Assembly: GCA_004335835.1 (NCBI GenBank)
Contig: RWJK01001609.1
Coordinates: 2,321-48,658 of the forward strand
Reading direction: 5' to 3'
Length of the DNA: 46,338 bases
Source: Scenedesmus sp. ARA3
Taxonomy: Eukaryota; Chlorophyta; Chlorophyceae; Sphaeropleales; Scenedesmaceae
The notes below the pieces were generated by a model. It worked only from the letters and a program-made list of their open reading frames with translations, had not been told where the DNA came from and ran no database searches. A program made the translations under genes and the position numbers. Shown one piece after another: positions 20,811 through 33,867 of this stretch. Every line of letters begins with the position of its first letter. Position 1 is the first letter of the stretch.

Positions 20811-22174
20811 ACAGACAATTCTATACAAGATAAATGCACAGCTGCGCACCTTGCTGTCAATCCGTGGCGCTGTGGAACGAGCTCTGAGAGCAAAGTGTAC
20901 CAGCCGCTGTGCACCAGCGCAATTGTGCGCAAGGGGCGGTTGAGCAGTGGCGGCCGTGCAGTTGATTGTGCTTTGTGTGGGGTTGTGCTCTTGCACGCTG
21001 TACAGCAGTCAAGTAACTCATGCAGGATGAAGTGGTGATTAGCAATGGAGAAGCACCGATTGGTGGAGAAGTGATGCCACAGTGTGATTTGCACTACTCA
21101 TTTTGAAACAAGTGCTTTGGCATTTGCATGTGCATGCTTGCTGTTGTTGTCAAGCAGTTAGCAGTTGCTTTGAGGTTGCTTTGCCCATGGCTGCTTGGTA
21201 GCAGAAGAATAGATGGGCGCAGTTTGCCATCAGTCTAGTCACACACACGCTGCCCTGTAGTGTGCCTTTTTTACAGACATTTGCAGCGTTCTTAGACTTT
21301 CAACCATTTGTCTCTGCCGATTGTCGCAGCCGTGGCAGAGGGTGCAGTTGCTGCAGCTGCCCAGCTACCCCATTGGGGTGCTGGGCCAGCAGCCTGCGGT
21401 ACACTGTACTTGAACACAGCTAGCTGCAGCGTCGCGCATGGCAAGTTGCAGCAGCAGTTGTGCTGTCTTTGGAGTGCTATGAGCATGGAAGGGCTGTAAC
21501 GTCATGGTGCAATAACGTGCTGAAGGTGGCATCCGGGCTGCAGTTGGCCTGGCTTAACAAGGGTCAAGTGCCCAGAGGGATGTAGGTGGACCACAACTGG
21601 TGGTAGGGCTTACGCGCCCAGCACAAGGGTTTGCCGTATAACCTTTGTGCTTATTTAAGTGATACCATTGACGAAGTTGCAGGCGTGATTAATCCTGTGT
21701 TGCTGCACGATCCGCATGCCCGCTCTAGGCTTTTGCCTGGTGTACCTGCTGGGGCGTCTTGCTTGCAGATAAGCGGGTTGTTGCTGTTTGACGCAACCCA
21801 AATTCAATTTTATCTCTCTCCGAGTGTATAAGCTCAGCGCATGCGCGGTGATCGTGGTAGATGAGAGCCAGCCCTGCTGTGAGGACACCTGCCCTCAACA
21901 CAAGCAGCAGATCACGCCTCGGCAGCACCTGCAGCCGTGTCGCCACGTCAGTAACACGCCAGACGTTCAGGTAACAGATCCAGCCTGCTGCCTTCTTGTC
22001 TGCTTCGCAGCTGTGTTGTGCATTTCTTGTGCGCTGTCTCTTGTACTGGAGCAACACAACCACTCAACAATGGGACAATTTATAGCAAAGCGCCTGTCTG
22101 CAGAGACGTCTTTGTGCTGCTTGGATTGTCTTGGGTTATGCTGCATTTGTCATTGCACCTTGATGTCTGTGCAG
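20811..22174. other. Intergenic region and unresolved TPP2 5' exon(s)
   Basis: The first recognisable exon of the peptidase starts after an acceptor at 22173-22174 in a phase that requires an upstream exon. The start codon and promoter must therefore lie within this stretch. I could not place the first exon: an ATG at 22070 would need an implausibly short 40-nt intron. Confidence 0.5.
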
Positions 22175-22862
22175 GACCGCTGCCCGTGCATCAGTCAAGT
22201 GCTCTGCAGTGCACAACGCCACCGTATACAGCACCAGTAGCAGCAGCAGCAGCAACAGCACTGGCGCCAGCAGTCACCCATTGAAACCAAAGCCGCCTAG
22301 ACCACAACAGCAGCAGCAGCTGCAGCAGCAGCAGCAGCAGCAGCAGCAGGGGCAATCCGCCAGCAGCAGCAAGGCACCTACTGCGCAGCAGTCAGTGGTA
22401 GCTGGCAGTGGCAGCAGCAGCAGCAGCGCTGCAGGTAGTCAAGACATGGCACAGCGCCCGGCAGGAGCAGCAGCAGCAGCAGGTTCATCGCTGGGAGACG
22501 CACTGCAGCTGTTTGCTGGCGCAATGCCAAAGTCAGAGATAGGTGCGTTTCAGACTCACGCTGCTCAGCAGCTTGCTAGGAATGCATCTCCCCCAGGCGC
22601 GCTGCGCCTTCTAAACAATATGTGCACTGTAGCGACTCATCGGCTGCAACACGTGTGCGCACCTGCTGCGGCTGCTGCTTTGTTTCCCCACCTCTGCTCA
22701 CGCGCGCTGCGCTTCCTGGAGCAGCACCAAGAGCATCACGGCTGATTGCTGTTGACACTTGTGTACACCTGCTGCTGCTGCTGCTCTCTAATTAATCCCT
22801 CTGCAGGCGCGCTGCGCTTCCTGGAGCAGCACCCGCAGTGTGACGGCTGATACTTGCACGCA

Positions 22863-22909
<47 letters not shown>

Positions 22910-22999
22910 GTTGTGTAATCAACTGTCCGCAGGCGCGCTGCGCTTCCTGGAGCAGCACCCGCAGTGTGACGGCTGTTTTTTGCTTCTACACATGTAACA

Positions 23000-23033
<34 letters not shown>

Positions 23034-23902
23034 CCTAAATCATCTCTCCTCAGGCGCGCTGCGCTTCCTGGATCAGCACCCGCAGTGTGATGGGCGCGGC
23101 GTGGTGGTGGCCATCTTCGATACCGGCGTGGACCCAAGCGCTGCAGGCCTGCAGGTCACCACAGATGGCAAGCCCAAGGTGGGTTTTGGGCCAGCTGCAG
23201 TAGCTCAAAATGATGTGCGCAAGGGGGGGCGTGTTTTGACACGGGCGTGGACCCCAGCGCTGCGGGGCTGCAGCTCACAACAGACGGCAAGCCCAAGGTG
23301 TGTTTTGGGCCAGCTGCAGTGTCACTCTGTGTGTGTACGGGCCATGTGTTTGGCACGGGCGTGGACCCCAGCGCTGCGGGGCTGCAGGTCACGACAGATG
23401 GCAAGCCTAAGGTGGGTAGCAAATGTTGTGCTGCATTGCAATTGCAGCTGTGTTCTGTGGGGGTGTAGGGCCATGTTTTTGGCACGGGCGTGGACCCCAG
23501 CGCAGCAGGGCTGCAGGTCACCACAGACGGCAAGCCCAAGGTGGGTAGCAAATGTTGTGCTGCATTGCAATTGCAGTTGTGTTATGTGCGTGTGTAGGGG
23601 CCATGTGTTTGACAGGGGCGTGGACCCCAGCGCTGCGGGGCTACAGCTCACCAGTGAGGGCAAGCCCAAGGTGTGGAGGGCAGTGCGGGCAGCACTCTGG
23701 TGTGTGTGCGGTGTCTGGTGTGTACAGGCGCTAGGTGTGTGCAGCTCAGATTGGGTGGCCAGCCTAAGGTGTGTGGATGGCAGCTGCAGATTGCTGCAGC
23801 TTGTGTGTGAGGGTGAGGCGTGTGTGCAGGGGTGCTGCTGCAGTTTGCAGGTGCGTGCAGTGGCTCTGCATCATTTCACGCTCATCCTTAACAGCCTTGA
23901 CC

Positions 23903-23952
<50 letters not shown>

Positions 23953-26029
23953 ATCATCGATGTCATGGACTGCACAGGCAGCGGTGACGTGGACACCTCC
24001 ACCATAGCAGCAGCAGATGAGGGCGGCTGCATCACGGGGGCAGCAGGCCGGCGGCTGCGGCTGAACCCTGATTGGGTGAACCCCAGCGGCCAGTGGCATG
24101 TGGGCTGCAGGCGGCTGTTTGAGCTGTTCCCTAAACCGCTGCAGGTGCGTTGCGCGGGTGATTTGCTGTATATAGATATTGCTTGTGGCGTTTTGACAGA
24201 GAGTTTGTTGACAGAGAGGTTGCATTCTCCAGGTTGACATTTGAGCGAAGTGGCCGGCAGAAGATTCGTCCATCTAAGATAGTGATCAATGGCAGAGATT
24301 GCCTTATAGTTGTGCATGGGAGGCATGTGGGCTGCGGGGAGGCTGTTTGAGCTGTTCCTGAATCCCTGCAGGTGGGTTGTATTCGAGAGCGTTTTTAAGG
24401 CATCCACCTCTAGCAGCATGTTGACAACAGCAACCGCTCATTTCTGGTGTCAACGGCTTGATGGTACACACGCTTGCACGCACGACTGCGGCCCTGAACC
24501 CGCCCAACACAGTGTGTCCTGGGGATGCCGTTAAATGCACCCTGCCATTTGCGCCCTGCCATTTGCACCCTGTCACATGCACACTGCCAAAATGCACACT
24601 GCCAAATGCACCACCTGCCGCAGACGCGTGTGAAGGAGCAGCGCAAGAAGGCCTTTGAGGAGGCTCAGCGTGCAGCAGTGGCAGCAGCAGCAGCAGCGCT
24701 GGCGGCAGCCGCCAAGGCCCCACCAACAGCAGCAGCCGCCAGCAGCAGCAACACGTTATCTGACGGCGCAACACCAGCTGCGCCTGCAGCAGCAGCAGCA
24801 GCAGCAGCAGATGGCACCAGGCCTGCTGCTGCTGCTGCTGCTGCTGGGCCGTCCAAGTCAGAGCTGGAGGCGCGGCTCACCTACCTGCAGGACAGCTTCA
24901 AGTCATACGACGATGCAGGTGGGTGGCTGGCTGTGGAGAATGGAGAGCTGTCCAGTGACGCACACAGCTGGCAAGATGATAGTGCTAGCAGCAGCAGTGG
25001 TGGTGGTTGCAATGCTGATGCGGCGGCCGCAGCAGCCGCAGCAGCCGCGAGGCGTGCAATAACAGCGGCGCAGCCGTTTGGTGGTCCGACTAAGCAGGAG
25101 CTTGAGGCTAGGTTGACATTCCTGGAGTGCTGCTGGAAGAGCTATGATGACCCAGGTGGTTGGGCAGGGTGGGTGGCTGGGTGGGCGGGTGGGTTTGTTA
25201 TATGGGTGGTGGGTGGGTGGGTAGGTTGAGTTGGGGTGCCCTAGCGTTGATGATGGCCAGGTGAAGCAGGCACATGGCATGGTGGTGCACAGATAGTATG
25301 GACGGCGCGCCTTGCAGTGCTGAGCAACCAGCAGCATGCAATGCGCTCGCGCTGTTACTATATGTTTGTCCATCTCAACTGCATAAGTCATCCTGAAGGC
25401 CCGCACAGTGTCTCATCAGGTGTCTGCCGCTGCCGCTGCTGCTGCTGCTGCTGCTGCTGCTGCAGGCCCTGTGGTGGACTGCGTGGTGTGGCATGATGGA
25501 TCCACCTGGCGTGTGGCCCTGGACACATCTGACATGTACCCTGACTACAGCAGCAGCAGCAGCAGCAGCAATGAAAAGGATGAGGAGCAGCAGCAGCAGC
25601 AGGGGGGTGCCAGAAGGCAGGGCCTACTGGCTGATTTCACGCCGCTGGCTGACTTTAAAGAGGAGCGGCAATATGGCAAGTTCAGCGGCCAGGACGGCTG
25701 CGCGTACGCAGTCAAGGTGAGGTGCGCGTCATGCTCACCAAATACATTGTCTGCTTCTATTCCAGGCCTTTGGCAGCAACTATACTTAGATCGCGCGCAG
25801 CGGGATGCAGCGGCTGGGATGGCTGCTTGTAGGCACTCAAGGTGAGGGACGCAGCAGCCGGCGCAGTAGCTGGCGCAGCACCAGCACGCATTGCTGCGGC
25901 TTGTATGTTGCTGGTGCGTGCTGCATGTTTGGGCCCCTGCTGTCTTTGTTGTGTTGTAAGATTGCAGAGCTTCTGCTGCCAGGAGTGCTGCTGCACAGGA
26001 TGAGTGCCTGCAGTTTCACAACACCGAGC

Positions 26030-26100
<71 letters not shown>

Positions 26101-29100
26101 TCTGGCAGGTGTATGACGAGGGCAACACGCTGTGCATTGTGGTGGACGCTGGCGCACACGGCACACACGTCGCTGGTGAGCAGCAGCAAAAACGCAGATT
26201 GCCGTAGACAATCGAGCCCGCTGCAGTCGCCTGAGAGCATGTGGTGGCAACCGATTTAGTGCAGCAGCAGGAGTTTAAAGAGCAGTGGTAGAGGCAGCAT
26301 ATGTACAGTTCTATCCATGTGTCACCTTTGCATGCGCAGGCCAGGTAGCCGCAGGGTTTTCTGGCACACATGCACCGGCTGCGTTTTGTGAGATCGCCCC
26401 CCTTCACTTCCAGAGATTGGCAAGAGTCACCTCAGCTATGCTTGTGCTCTTGTTGTGTTGTCTATGCAACCAGCTTGTCGTGCAACTCGCCACCTTCATA
26501 TGTTGAGGACGGCTGTGCGCTGTCGCTGCGTGCAGGCATTGTAGCGGCTCACTTCCCTGATGACCCCGCAGCCAATGGCATGGCTCCAGGTGGGCGGCAC
26601 ACGCGCAACACTGCATTGAAGTACAGCAGCAGCAGCAGCAGCGGCGGCAGCAGCCCATCACTATGGGGTGCATGTGGTGCTGGCTTGCTATGTGTTATAC
26701 ACAGTGACTGCTGCTGATCTTCTGCTGTCGTGATGTGAATGTCGTGATATGAATGTGGGGGATGGGATCTGGCTGTGGCATCTGCCTGCTGCGTCTGGCT
26801 GTGCAAGCATCTAAATCAACTTCTGCATGATTGGCAGCATGTGCCTGGCAAAAGCATTGCTTTTTCAGTGCAACATCTGCGGCCATTCATGCTCTCCGGT
26901 TGCTGTGCCCGCCTGCGCAGGAGCTCAGATTATCTCCCGCAAGAGCGTCGACAATGTTGGCACAATTTCCTATGGAGGTAAACATGCTGAGCATTGTCTT
27001 CGTTGCCTGCTGTGCTCACTTCAATTTGTTCGTTCAATCTGTGCAGGCGCGCAAATTATTTCCTGCAAGATCGGCGACAGCCGCCTGGGCAGCATGGAGA
27101 CGGGCACGGGGCTGGTGCGCGCGCTGGCGGCGGTCATGGAGGCGGGAGCAGACATCATCAACATGAGCTACGGCGAGGTGCGGTGCGGTGCGGTCAAGTT
27201 GCTTGTGATGCTCATGTCATGCGGCAAAAGCATGCAACGAGTTTTACGAACCACAAAGGACACAACAAATGGCGGTCATTCGTTGCGTGCTGCGCAGTGG
27301 TTGCTGCGAGCCAGGCAGGCAGTTTGATCATTGAGTGTCCTGCACGTGGGGCCAATGAAAGATCACAGCAATGCATGGCATGTCCGTTTTGAGAACGCTA
27401 AGCTCATCAGCAGCAGCTGCGGCGAGGCAGGGCAAATCATCTTGCTCACATGCTCACCAAACACCATGCCTGCCACATCACCGTGGCGCATGCCGTACTG
27501 CTGCTGTGGCACATGCCGTACTGCTGATGCGGTGCATGCGGTAATGCTGATGTGCACATATGGTACTGCTGCTGCCGCTGCTGCTGCCGCAGCCCGCCTC
27601 CCGCGCTGATGTGGGGCGCGCCATCGACATTGCTGCTGAGACCGTTCACAAGGCCGGAGTGATCTTCGTGGCCAGCGCAGGCAATGCAGGTGAGCAGGGT
27701 TTGTCAATGCAGCAGGCCAGGTGTTATGCTGTGCCTGTTACTGCTGTTGCTGCAAGGCCGGCGTCATTTTTGTGGCCAGCGCAGGCAGCGCAAGTGAAGC
27801 AGGTTTGGGTGCATTCCACGCAGCAGTTCTGGTGCATCAGGCGTTCTGCAACATGACACAAGTATCTACGCTCCTTGCTTGCCCCCGCCCCTGCAGGCCC
27901 TGCGCTAAGCACAGTTGGCGCCCCAGGTGGCACCAGCAGCACGCACTTGCTGCTGACACCCTAACACAACACACATAGCTGCACGTCTTGCTTGCCCCCG
28001 CCCCTGCAGGCCCTGCATTAAGCACAGTTGGCGCCCCAGGTGGCACCAGCAGTGCGCTGCTGGGCATCGGCGCGTACGTGAGCCCTGCCCTGGCTGCTGC
28101 TGACAATCACAACGTCAATATGCTGCGCTTCTTACCCCTGCCCCCTGGAGGGCCTGCATTGAGTACAGTTGGCGCAACAGGTGCCGTACTGCTGGGCAGC
28201 GGCGCCTACATCACCATGTAACACACATCGCAACCTTGTCGCAACGCCAACCTTTTGCCCCTGCAGGCCCTGCGCTGAGCACGGTGGGTGCTCCGGGCGG
28301 CACCAGCAGTGCGCTGTTGGGCATCGGCGCGTACGTGAGCCCTGACCTGGCTGCTGCCTTTGCCACTTCAAATCACACCCCACACATCCTCTCACCTGCC
28401 CCCAGATCCTGTCCCCGCAGGCCCTGCGCTGAGCACGGTGGGCGCCCAGGAGGCACCAGCAGTGCATACCTGCTGCTTACACCACCACACAAATCATATG
28501 TCTTGCTCGCCTCTGTCTCTGCAGGCCCTGCGCTGAGCATGGTGGGTGCGTCAGGGGGCACCAGCAGTGCCCTGCCGGGCATCGGCGCCTACATCACCAC
28601 GTGACTTGCACTGTATTGCGTGTTGCTGCTGCCCCTGCAGGCCCTGCGCTAAGCACAGTTGGTGCGCCAGGAGGCACCAGCAGTGCCCTGTTGGGCATAG
28701 GCGCCTACGTGAGCCCTGACCTTGCTGCTGCTGGGCACAGCCTGCGGCAGGAGCTGCAGCAAGGCCAGCAGTACACCTGGAGCAGCAGGGGGCCCACGCA
28801 TGTGAGCGCTGCGGCTGGTGTGGCTGTTGTAGCGTCTGCGTGGCTGTTGTATTTGGTTTTAGGGCCACAAATGTTTGTGTGCCCCATGCAGGGCCAGCAG
28901 TACACCTGGTGCAGCAGGGGGCCCACACATGTGAGCGCTGCGGCTGGTGTGGCTGTTGCAGTGCCTGCTTACCTGTTGTAGTGTGTGTGCAAAGCAGTAA
29001 GAGTTCGCGCACTCCTTATTACAATAGTAAACTAAGCCGTGATACTGATTGCGCTGCTGTGTCGTAACTCTGCTATCGCAGGATGGTGACATTGGTGTGG

Positions 29101-29513
29101 CACTGTCAGCCCCTGGAGGCGCCATCGCGCCCGGTGAGGCAACCTGCCCCTGCAGTTGCAGCATTTTTACACAAGCGCAGCACATTAGGCTCTGCAATTT
29201 TGCCGGCAGCTGCACGGCACAGCGCTGCATCCACAGCATGGCCGGCGAGCCCAGGCTTGGCTAGTGGGTGCTTGAGTGATCGTTTATGTACGGATGTGGG
29301 TGATGATACGCTGTACGGCACATTGCAATGGCAGCAAGCACCGCCTGTAGCTGTGCTGCTGGTGCTCATGCTATTTGATGTAGTGCCAGTCCCTCAACAA
29401 CCCCAAAGCCTCAAGACCTAGACTGTACCGCGTCTTGCTGCTGCGTTGTTGTGTGTCTACAGTGCCCGGCTGGACGCTGCAGAAGCGGCAGCTGATGAAT
29501 GGCACAAGGTAGG

Positions 29514-29568
<55 letters not shown>

Positions 29569-29853
29569 CTCGCTTCTGCATTTTGCGCGCATGTATGTAC
29601 CTGCTGGCCGTTCGTGAGCAATGGCAGCGCTGCCAGTTGGGTTCCAACCCTACCTCTGCCCTGGCTGCGTCCTGCTGGGCTGGTTATGACTGCAGCATGT
29701 TATAAACCTGCGCGACATGCTGCTGACGCTGCTTCTGATAACGTGTTTTGCGTCCACTGCTGCTCCTACTGTAGCATGGCGAGCCCCTGCGCAGCTGGCG
29801 GCATAGCGCTGATCCTGTCAGGCCTCAAAGCACACGGAGCAGCAGGGCCCAAG

Positions 29854-29892
<39 letters not shown>

Positions 29893-32450
29893 GATCCGGC
29901 AGCAGCAGCAGCAGCAGGTTCCGGCAAGCAGTGGATCAGCCCAAACCGGGTGCGCAGGGCCGTGGAAGCCACCTGCCAGCCGCTGGGTGGTGCTGCGCCT
30001 GATGCTGTGCTGACATACGGCAGGGGCCTGCTGCAGGTGCGTGGCGGGGCAGCAGGCGTGTGATGTGTAGCGCAGCAGCGGCGTCAATAGCAGCTGGAGC
30101 AGCAGCGCCGGGTGTGCACGCTGTGCTGCTTGCACTGTGTGCAGGCGCGACTGCGCTATGGGATGGCATTGTGTGCTGGCTCGCTTGCTGCTTCTGCTGC
30201 CAGCAGGCGACTGCACCAAAGTACACTGGTTGTGGCTGCATTGCTTCTGCACTTTTCCAGTCGCCTGCACAGCCACCTGACAACAGTATCAGCACCTGCA
30301 GGCTGGTAGTGTGTTTGGCTGCCTCCCGCTCCTGTGCTGGCTGGCCAGGTCAGCTTGCCTGATGCAGATCATTCTGCTGCTGCCATGCATGTATGTGCTG
30401 CATGTGGCTGCAGGTGGATGCCGCTTTTGACTACCTGCTCAAGTCTGCTGACGTGGACCTGCCGGACGTCAGGTGCAGTGTTATAGTGTTACCACGTCAT
30501 ATTGTGCTGTTGATGACGTAACCCTGACAGCGGCGATCAGCAGCAAACCTGACTGGTGTCATCCGACATAAAGGATGATCGTTGTTTCGCCTTATTGTGC
30601 TCAGCACAGCACAACCCTGCCTTGGTTGCGCCATCCCATTCATCTGCTTGTGGCGCTTCATACAGCAAGCTCCTGACTCTGTGCCTGTCCGCTCCTGTGG
30701 CTGTGCACTTGCTGCCGCAGGTGTGACATGACCGTGTCGGCCGGCACCGGCAGCAGCGCCGGCCTGGCTGCACCAGACACGGGCCGGATGCTCGCAGGAC
30801 ATTGTCTGTAGAACGGAAGAGTATATCCTGACGGTGCGCCTGTCCGCTCCTGTGGCTTTGCAACCGCAGGTATGACGTGACCGTGTCGGGCGGCCCTGGC
30901 AGCAGTGCCGGCCTGGGCGCCCCGCGGCGTGGCGTGTACATGCGCCAGCCTCACGAGGCGGCAGGGCCGGCCAGCTACACCGTCAGCGTGACGCCTGCGC
31001 TGCATGAGGTGGGGTTGGCGCGTGTTTTGGTCAAACATGTCATGTGCTGTTCTGGTGATGGCTGGACTTGTACGAAGCACGCGATGGCCGCTGGCACTGA
31101 CCCCTTTTCAGGACACATGCCAGCGCTGCGCGAGTGCGGCTGCGGCGTTGTGTTGTAGTAGATTCTGCAGGTCTGGTGGTGCTTACACTTTTGATCAGTG
31201 CGCTAAACACATGAGGCAGCAGGGCGGGTCAGCTTCACCGTCAGCGTGACGCCTGCGCTGCACGAGGTGCGTGTGCTTTTGACGGCGCAATAGCCATCGA
31301 TTGCATGCAAGCAGGCTAGAGTTGTGGATTGGCGGGCTGTGTCGCTGCCCTTGCCAGCTTTGCACGAGGTGTGTGAAGTGCATTGTGGCAGCTTCTGCGG
31401 CGGTGACGGTAGTAAATATGCAGCAAGCAGCGACTGGGCCGGCCAGCTACACCGTCAGCGTGATGCCAGCGCTGCACAAGGTGAGGCTGCGGCGCTTGTC
31501 TTGCTGGTCCTGCAGTTCTGTTGAAGTGTCAAGCGTATTATGTCTGCTGCCTTGACATGGTGCCAGCGCTGCATGACGTGCATGTTTTGTGGTGTGATGC
31601 GGCGGGTTCTGGGATCGTGGTATGCCTGCAGATACTCTGTGTGACAGTCACTGGTATAATTATGGGCCGGCAAAGCACTCTGAACTAATCACAACAGGAA
31701 TCAAAACGGTATAGGCTGTTGAAAGCACAGCACGGCTGCACTCTGAGAGCACCGCGTGTCAGAACTAGTATTAGATGGGGCCTGTACCCTCATGCAGTTT
31801 CCCACTTTTACATAGCCATGTGGTATTTCTGCATCGGCCGGTTGTGGCTGTGTTGCTGTTGGCACGCATGCGTGGCTGCTTCCGGCATCATCTGTCTTCG
31901 CTACGTGTGCGTGGCAAAGACATTTGAAGGCGCCTGCCGCCGGTCATGCGTGTAGCACAACCCAAACCAGACCGAGCCGTTTGTATGGCTGACGTATGCG
32001 CAGCAACTATGAATCTCTTGGTATGCTATGTCTACGTGCTTTGGCCCGTGCATGCCCACCCGTGCCTTGTTGCGTTGAACAGAGGCAAGGCTGCTGCTAT
32101 TGGGGAAGCTTCTGCCTCACGTGTTCTGTACCAGTCTTCAGTTGCGTGCAGTTGTGTGCCAGCGCTGCAGGAGGTACCACCCCTCCCTGGCTGGCTGCAT
32201 GCGTATTCAACCTGCCTGCTACCTGCTGCCTACGCCCTTGGCCTGCTGCCTGCCTGGCTGTGCGCATAACTGCATACAACCGCCTAATGCGTGCCTGCCT
32301 GCCTGCCTGCCTGCCTGACTGCCTGCCTGCCTGCCTGCCTGCCTGCAGGATGCTTCTGTTGATGACAAGCTGGCAGTAGAGGAGAACTTGGTGCTTGCGC
32401 GCCACAGCACCATGGCTGGCTGCCTGGCTGCATGCAAACCCAACCACCTG

Positions 32451-32497
<47 letters not shown>

Positions 32498-32598
32498 CAG
32501 GATGCGTCTGTTGATAACAAGCTGGCAGTAGAGGAGCACTTGGTGCTGCGCGCCGGACGAGCTGCCTCCTGGTCGCATGCACACCCAACCGCCTAAAG

Positions 32599-32650
<52 letters not shown>

Positions 32651-33825
32651 CCGGATGCATCTGTTGACGACAAGCTAGCAGTGGAGGACCACCTCGTGCA
32701 GCACACAACCGCTCCCTGGCTCTCTGCGTGCATAATGAATTACTTGTTGCCTGCTGCCTGGCTGCAGGATGCTTCCGTCAACGACAATGACACTTGAAAA
32801 GCACTTGGTGCTGCGCGTTACCGTGCCCTGGCTGTCTGCATGCATACCTACCCACCTGCTGCCTGCCTGCCTGCCTGCCTGGCTGCAGGATGCATCTGTT
32901 GATGACAAGCTAGCAGTTGAAGAGCACCTAGTGCTGCACACAACCGCACCCTGGCTGTCAGCGCCCGAGCTGCTGCTGCTGCACCACAACGGCCGCACCT
33001 TTGAGCTGAGGGTAGACCCAACAGCGCTGCCGCCAGGCCTGCATTACGGCGAGGTTCTGGCCATGAACCCCGATCAGGAGTGGCGCGGGCCGCTGTTTAG
33101 GGTTCCGGTGACGGTGGTTAAACCCCAGGACCTGTTGCAAAGCCCTGACATTGATGCGGCTGCGGCTGCGGGGGCCACGGCGGCTGTTGAGCAGCCGCCG
33201 GCAGGGTTTGGGGGCACAGCAGGTGGTGCTGCTGCTGCTGGTGCTGCTGCTGCTGCTGCTGGGGGAGATGTGCCGCCGCACACGCTGCGGCTAGGGCCCC
33301 TGACACTGCAACCTGGCCAGGTGAGGGCAGCAGGGTAATGTGGTGCTGCTGTGCTGCTTGTGCTGTTTTGTGGGGTGTGTCACTCCTTGCAATGGTGTAC
33401 TGCGTCCTTTGCTGCCTGTTGTCGCTGCATGCTCAGCTGCACTTACCGCTGTGCTTCGGCTGTTGTCACACGTGCCGCCTGGATGCTGTCGCTGCATCTG
33501 CCAACATGCGCCGCAGGAGCTGCGCCACTTTGTTGTTGCATGTGCCGCTGCACTGCAGATTGTGGGCACATCGGCTGTTCACGCACGTGCCGCCTTGATG
33601 GTGCCGCTCCATGTGCCGACATATGCTGCAAAAGCTGTGCCACTTTGTCACTGCAAGGCGACTCACCGGCTGTTCATGCACGTGCTGTTTATGCTGCCGC
33701 CATGTTTTCAAACATGTGCAGGAGCTGCGCCATTTTGTGGTCGCGCCTGCTGGCGCCAGCTGGGCTGAGATGGTCATCCGTGGGGGCAGCTTCGACACGC
33801 CCAAGGTGTACATGATCAGGTGCGC

Positions 33826-33867
<42 letters not shown>

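Larger units (their letters stand above)
22175..30472 (+). other. TPP2: TPP2 N-terminal and catalytic exons 1-14
   Basis: Exons: 22175-22542, 23054-23178, 23953-24144, 24624-24918 (or to 25155), 25466-25716, 26109-26175, 26536-26589, 27047-27177, 27593-27689, 28641-28801, 29082-29133, 29463-29508, 29775-30036 and 30414-30472. Catalytic Asp is codon 23119-23121 ([11 protein letters not shown]). His is codon 26157-26159 (AHGTHVAG). The oxyanion Asn is codon 27683-27685 (VASAGNAG). The nucleophile Ser is split by an intron: AG at 29507-29508 and C at 29775 (NGTS|MASP). All four residues are intact, so an active peptidase is expected. Introns are phases 0, 1 and 2 with standard GT..AG ends. Confidence 0.9.

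Noticed and set aside
22070..22174. ATG at 22070 as the TPP2 start
   Set aside because: Joining it to the 22175 exon needs a 40-nt intron with a weak GG|GTTATG donor, so the start is left unresolved.
23229..23775. CRISPR-like regular repeats
   Set aside because: The repeats are diverged exon tails with intronic spacers of similar, non-unique sequence in a eukaryotic intron; there are no cas genes.
32097..32708. Minus-strand frame encoding repeated AGRQ units
   Set aside because: This is simply translation of the TGCC microsatellite arrays in the intron before TPP2 exon 16.
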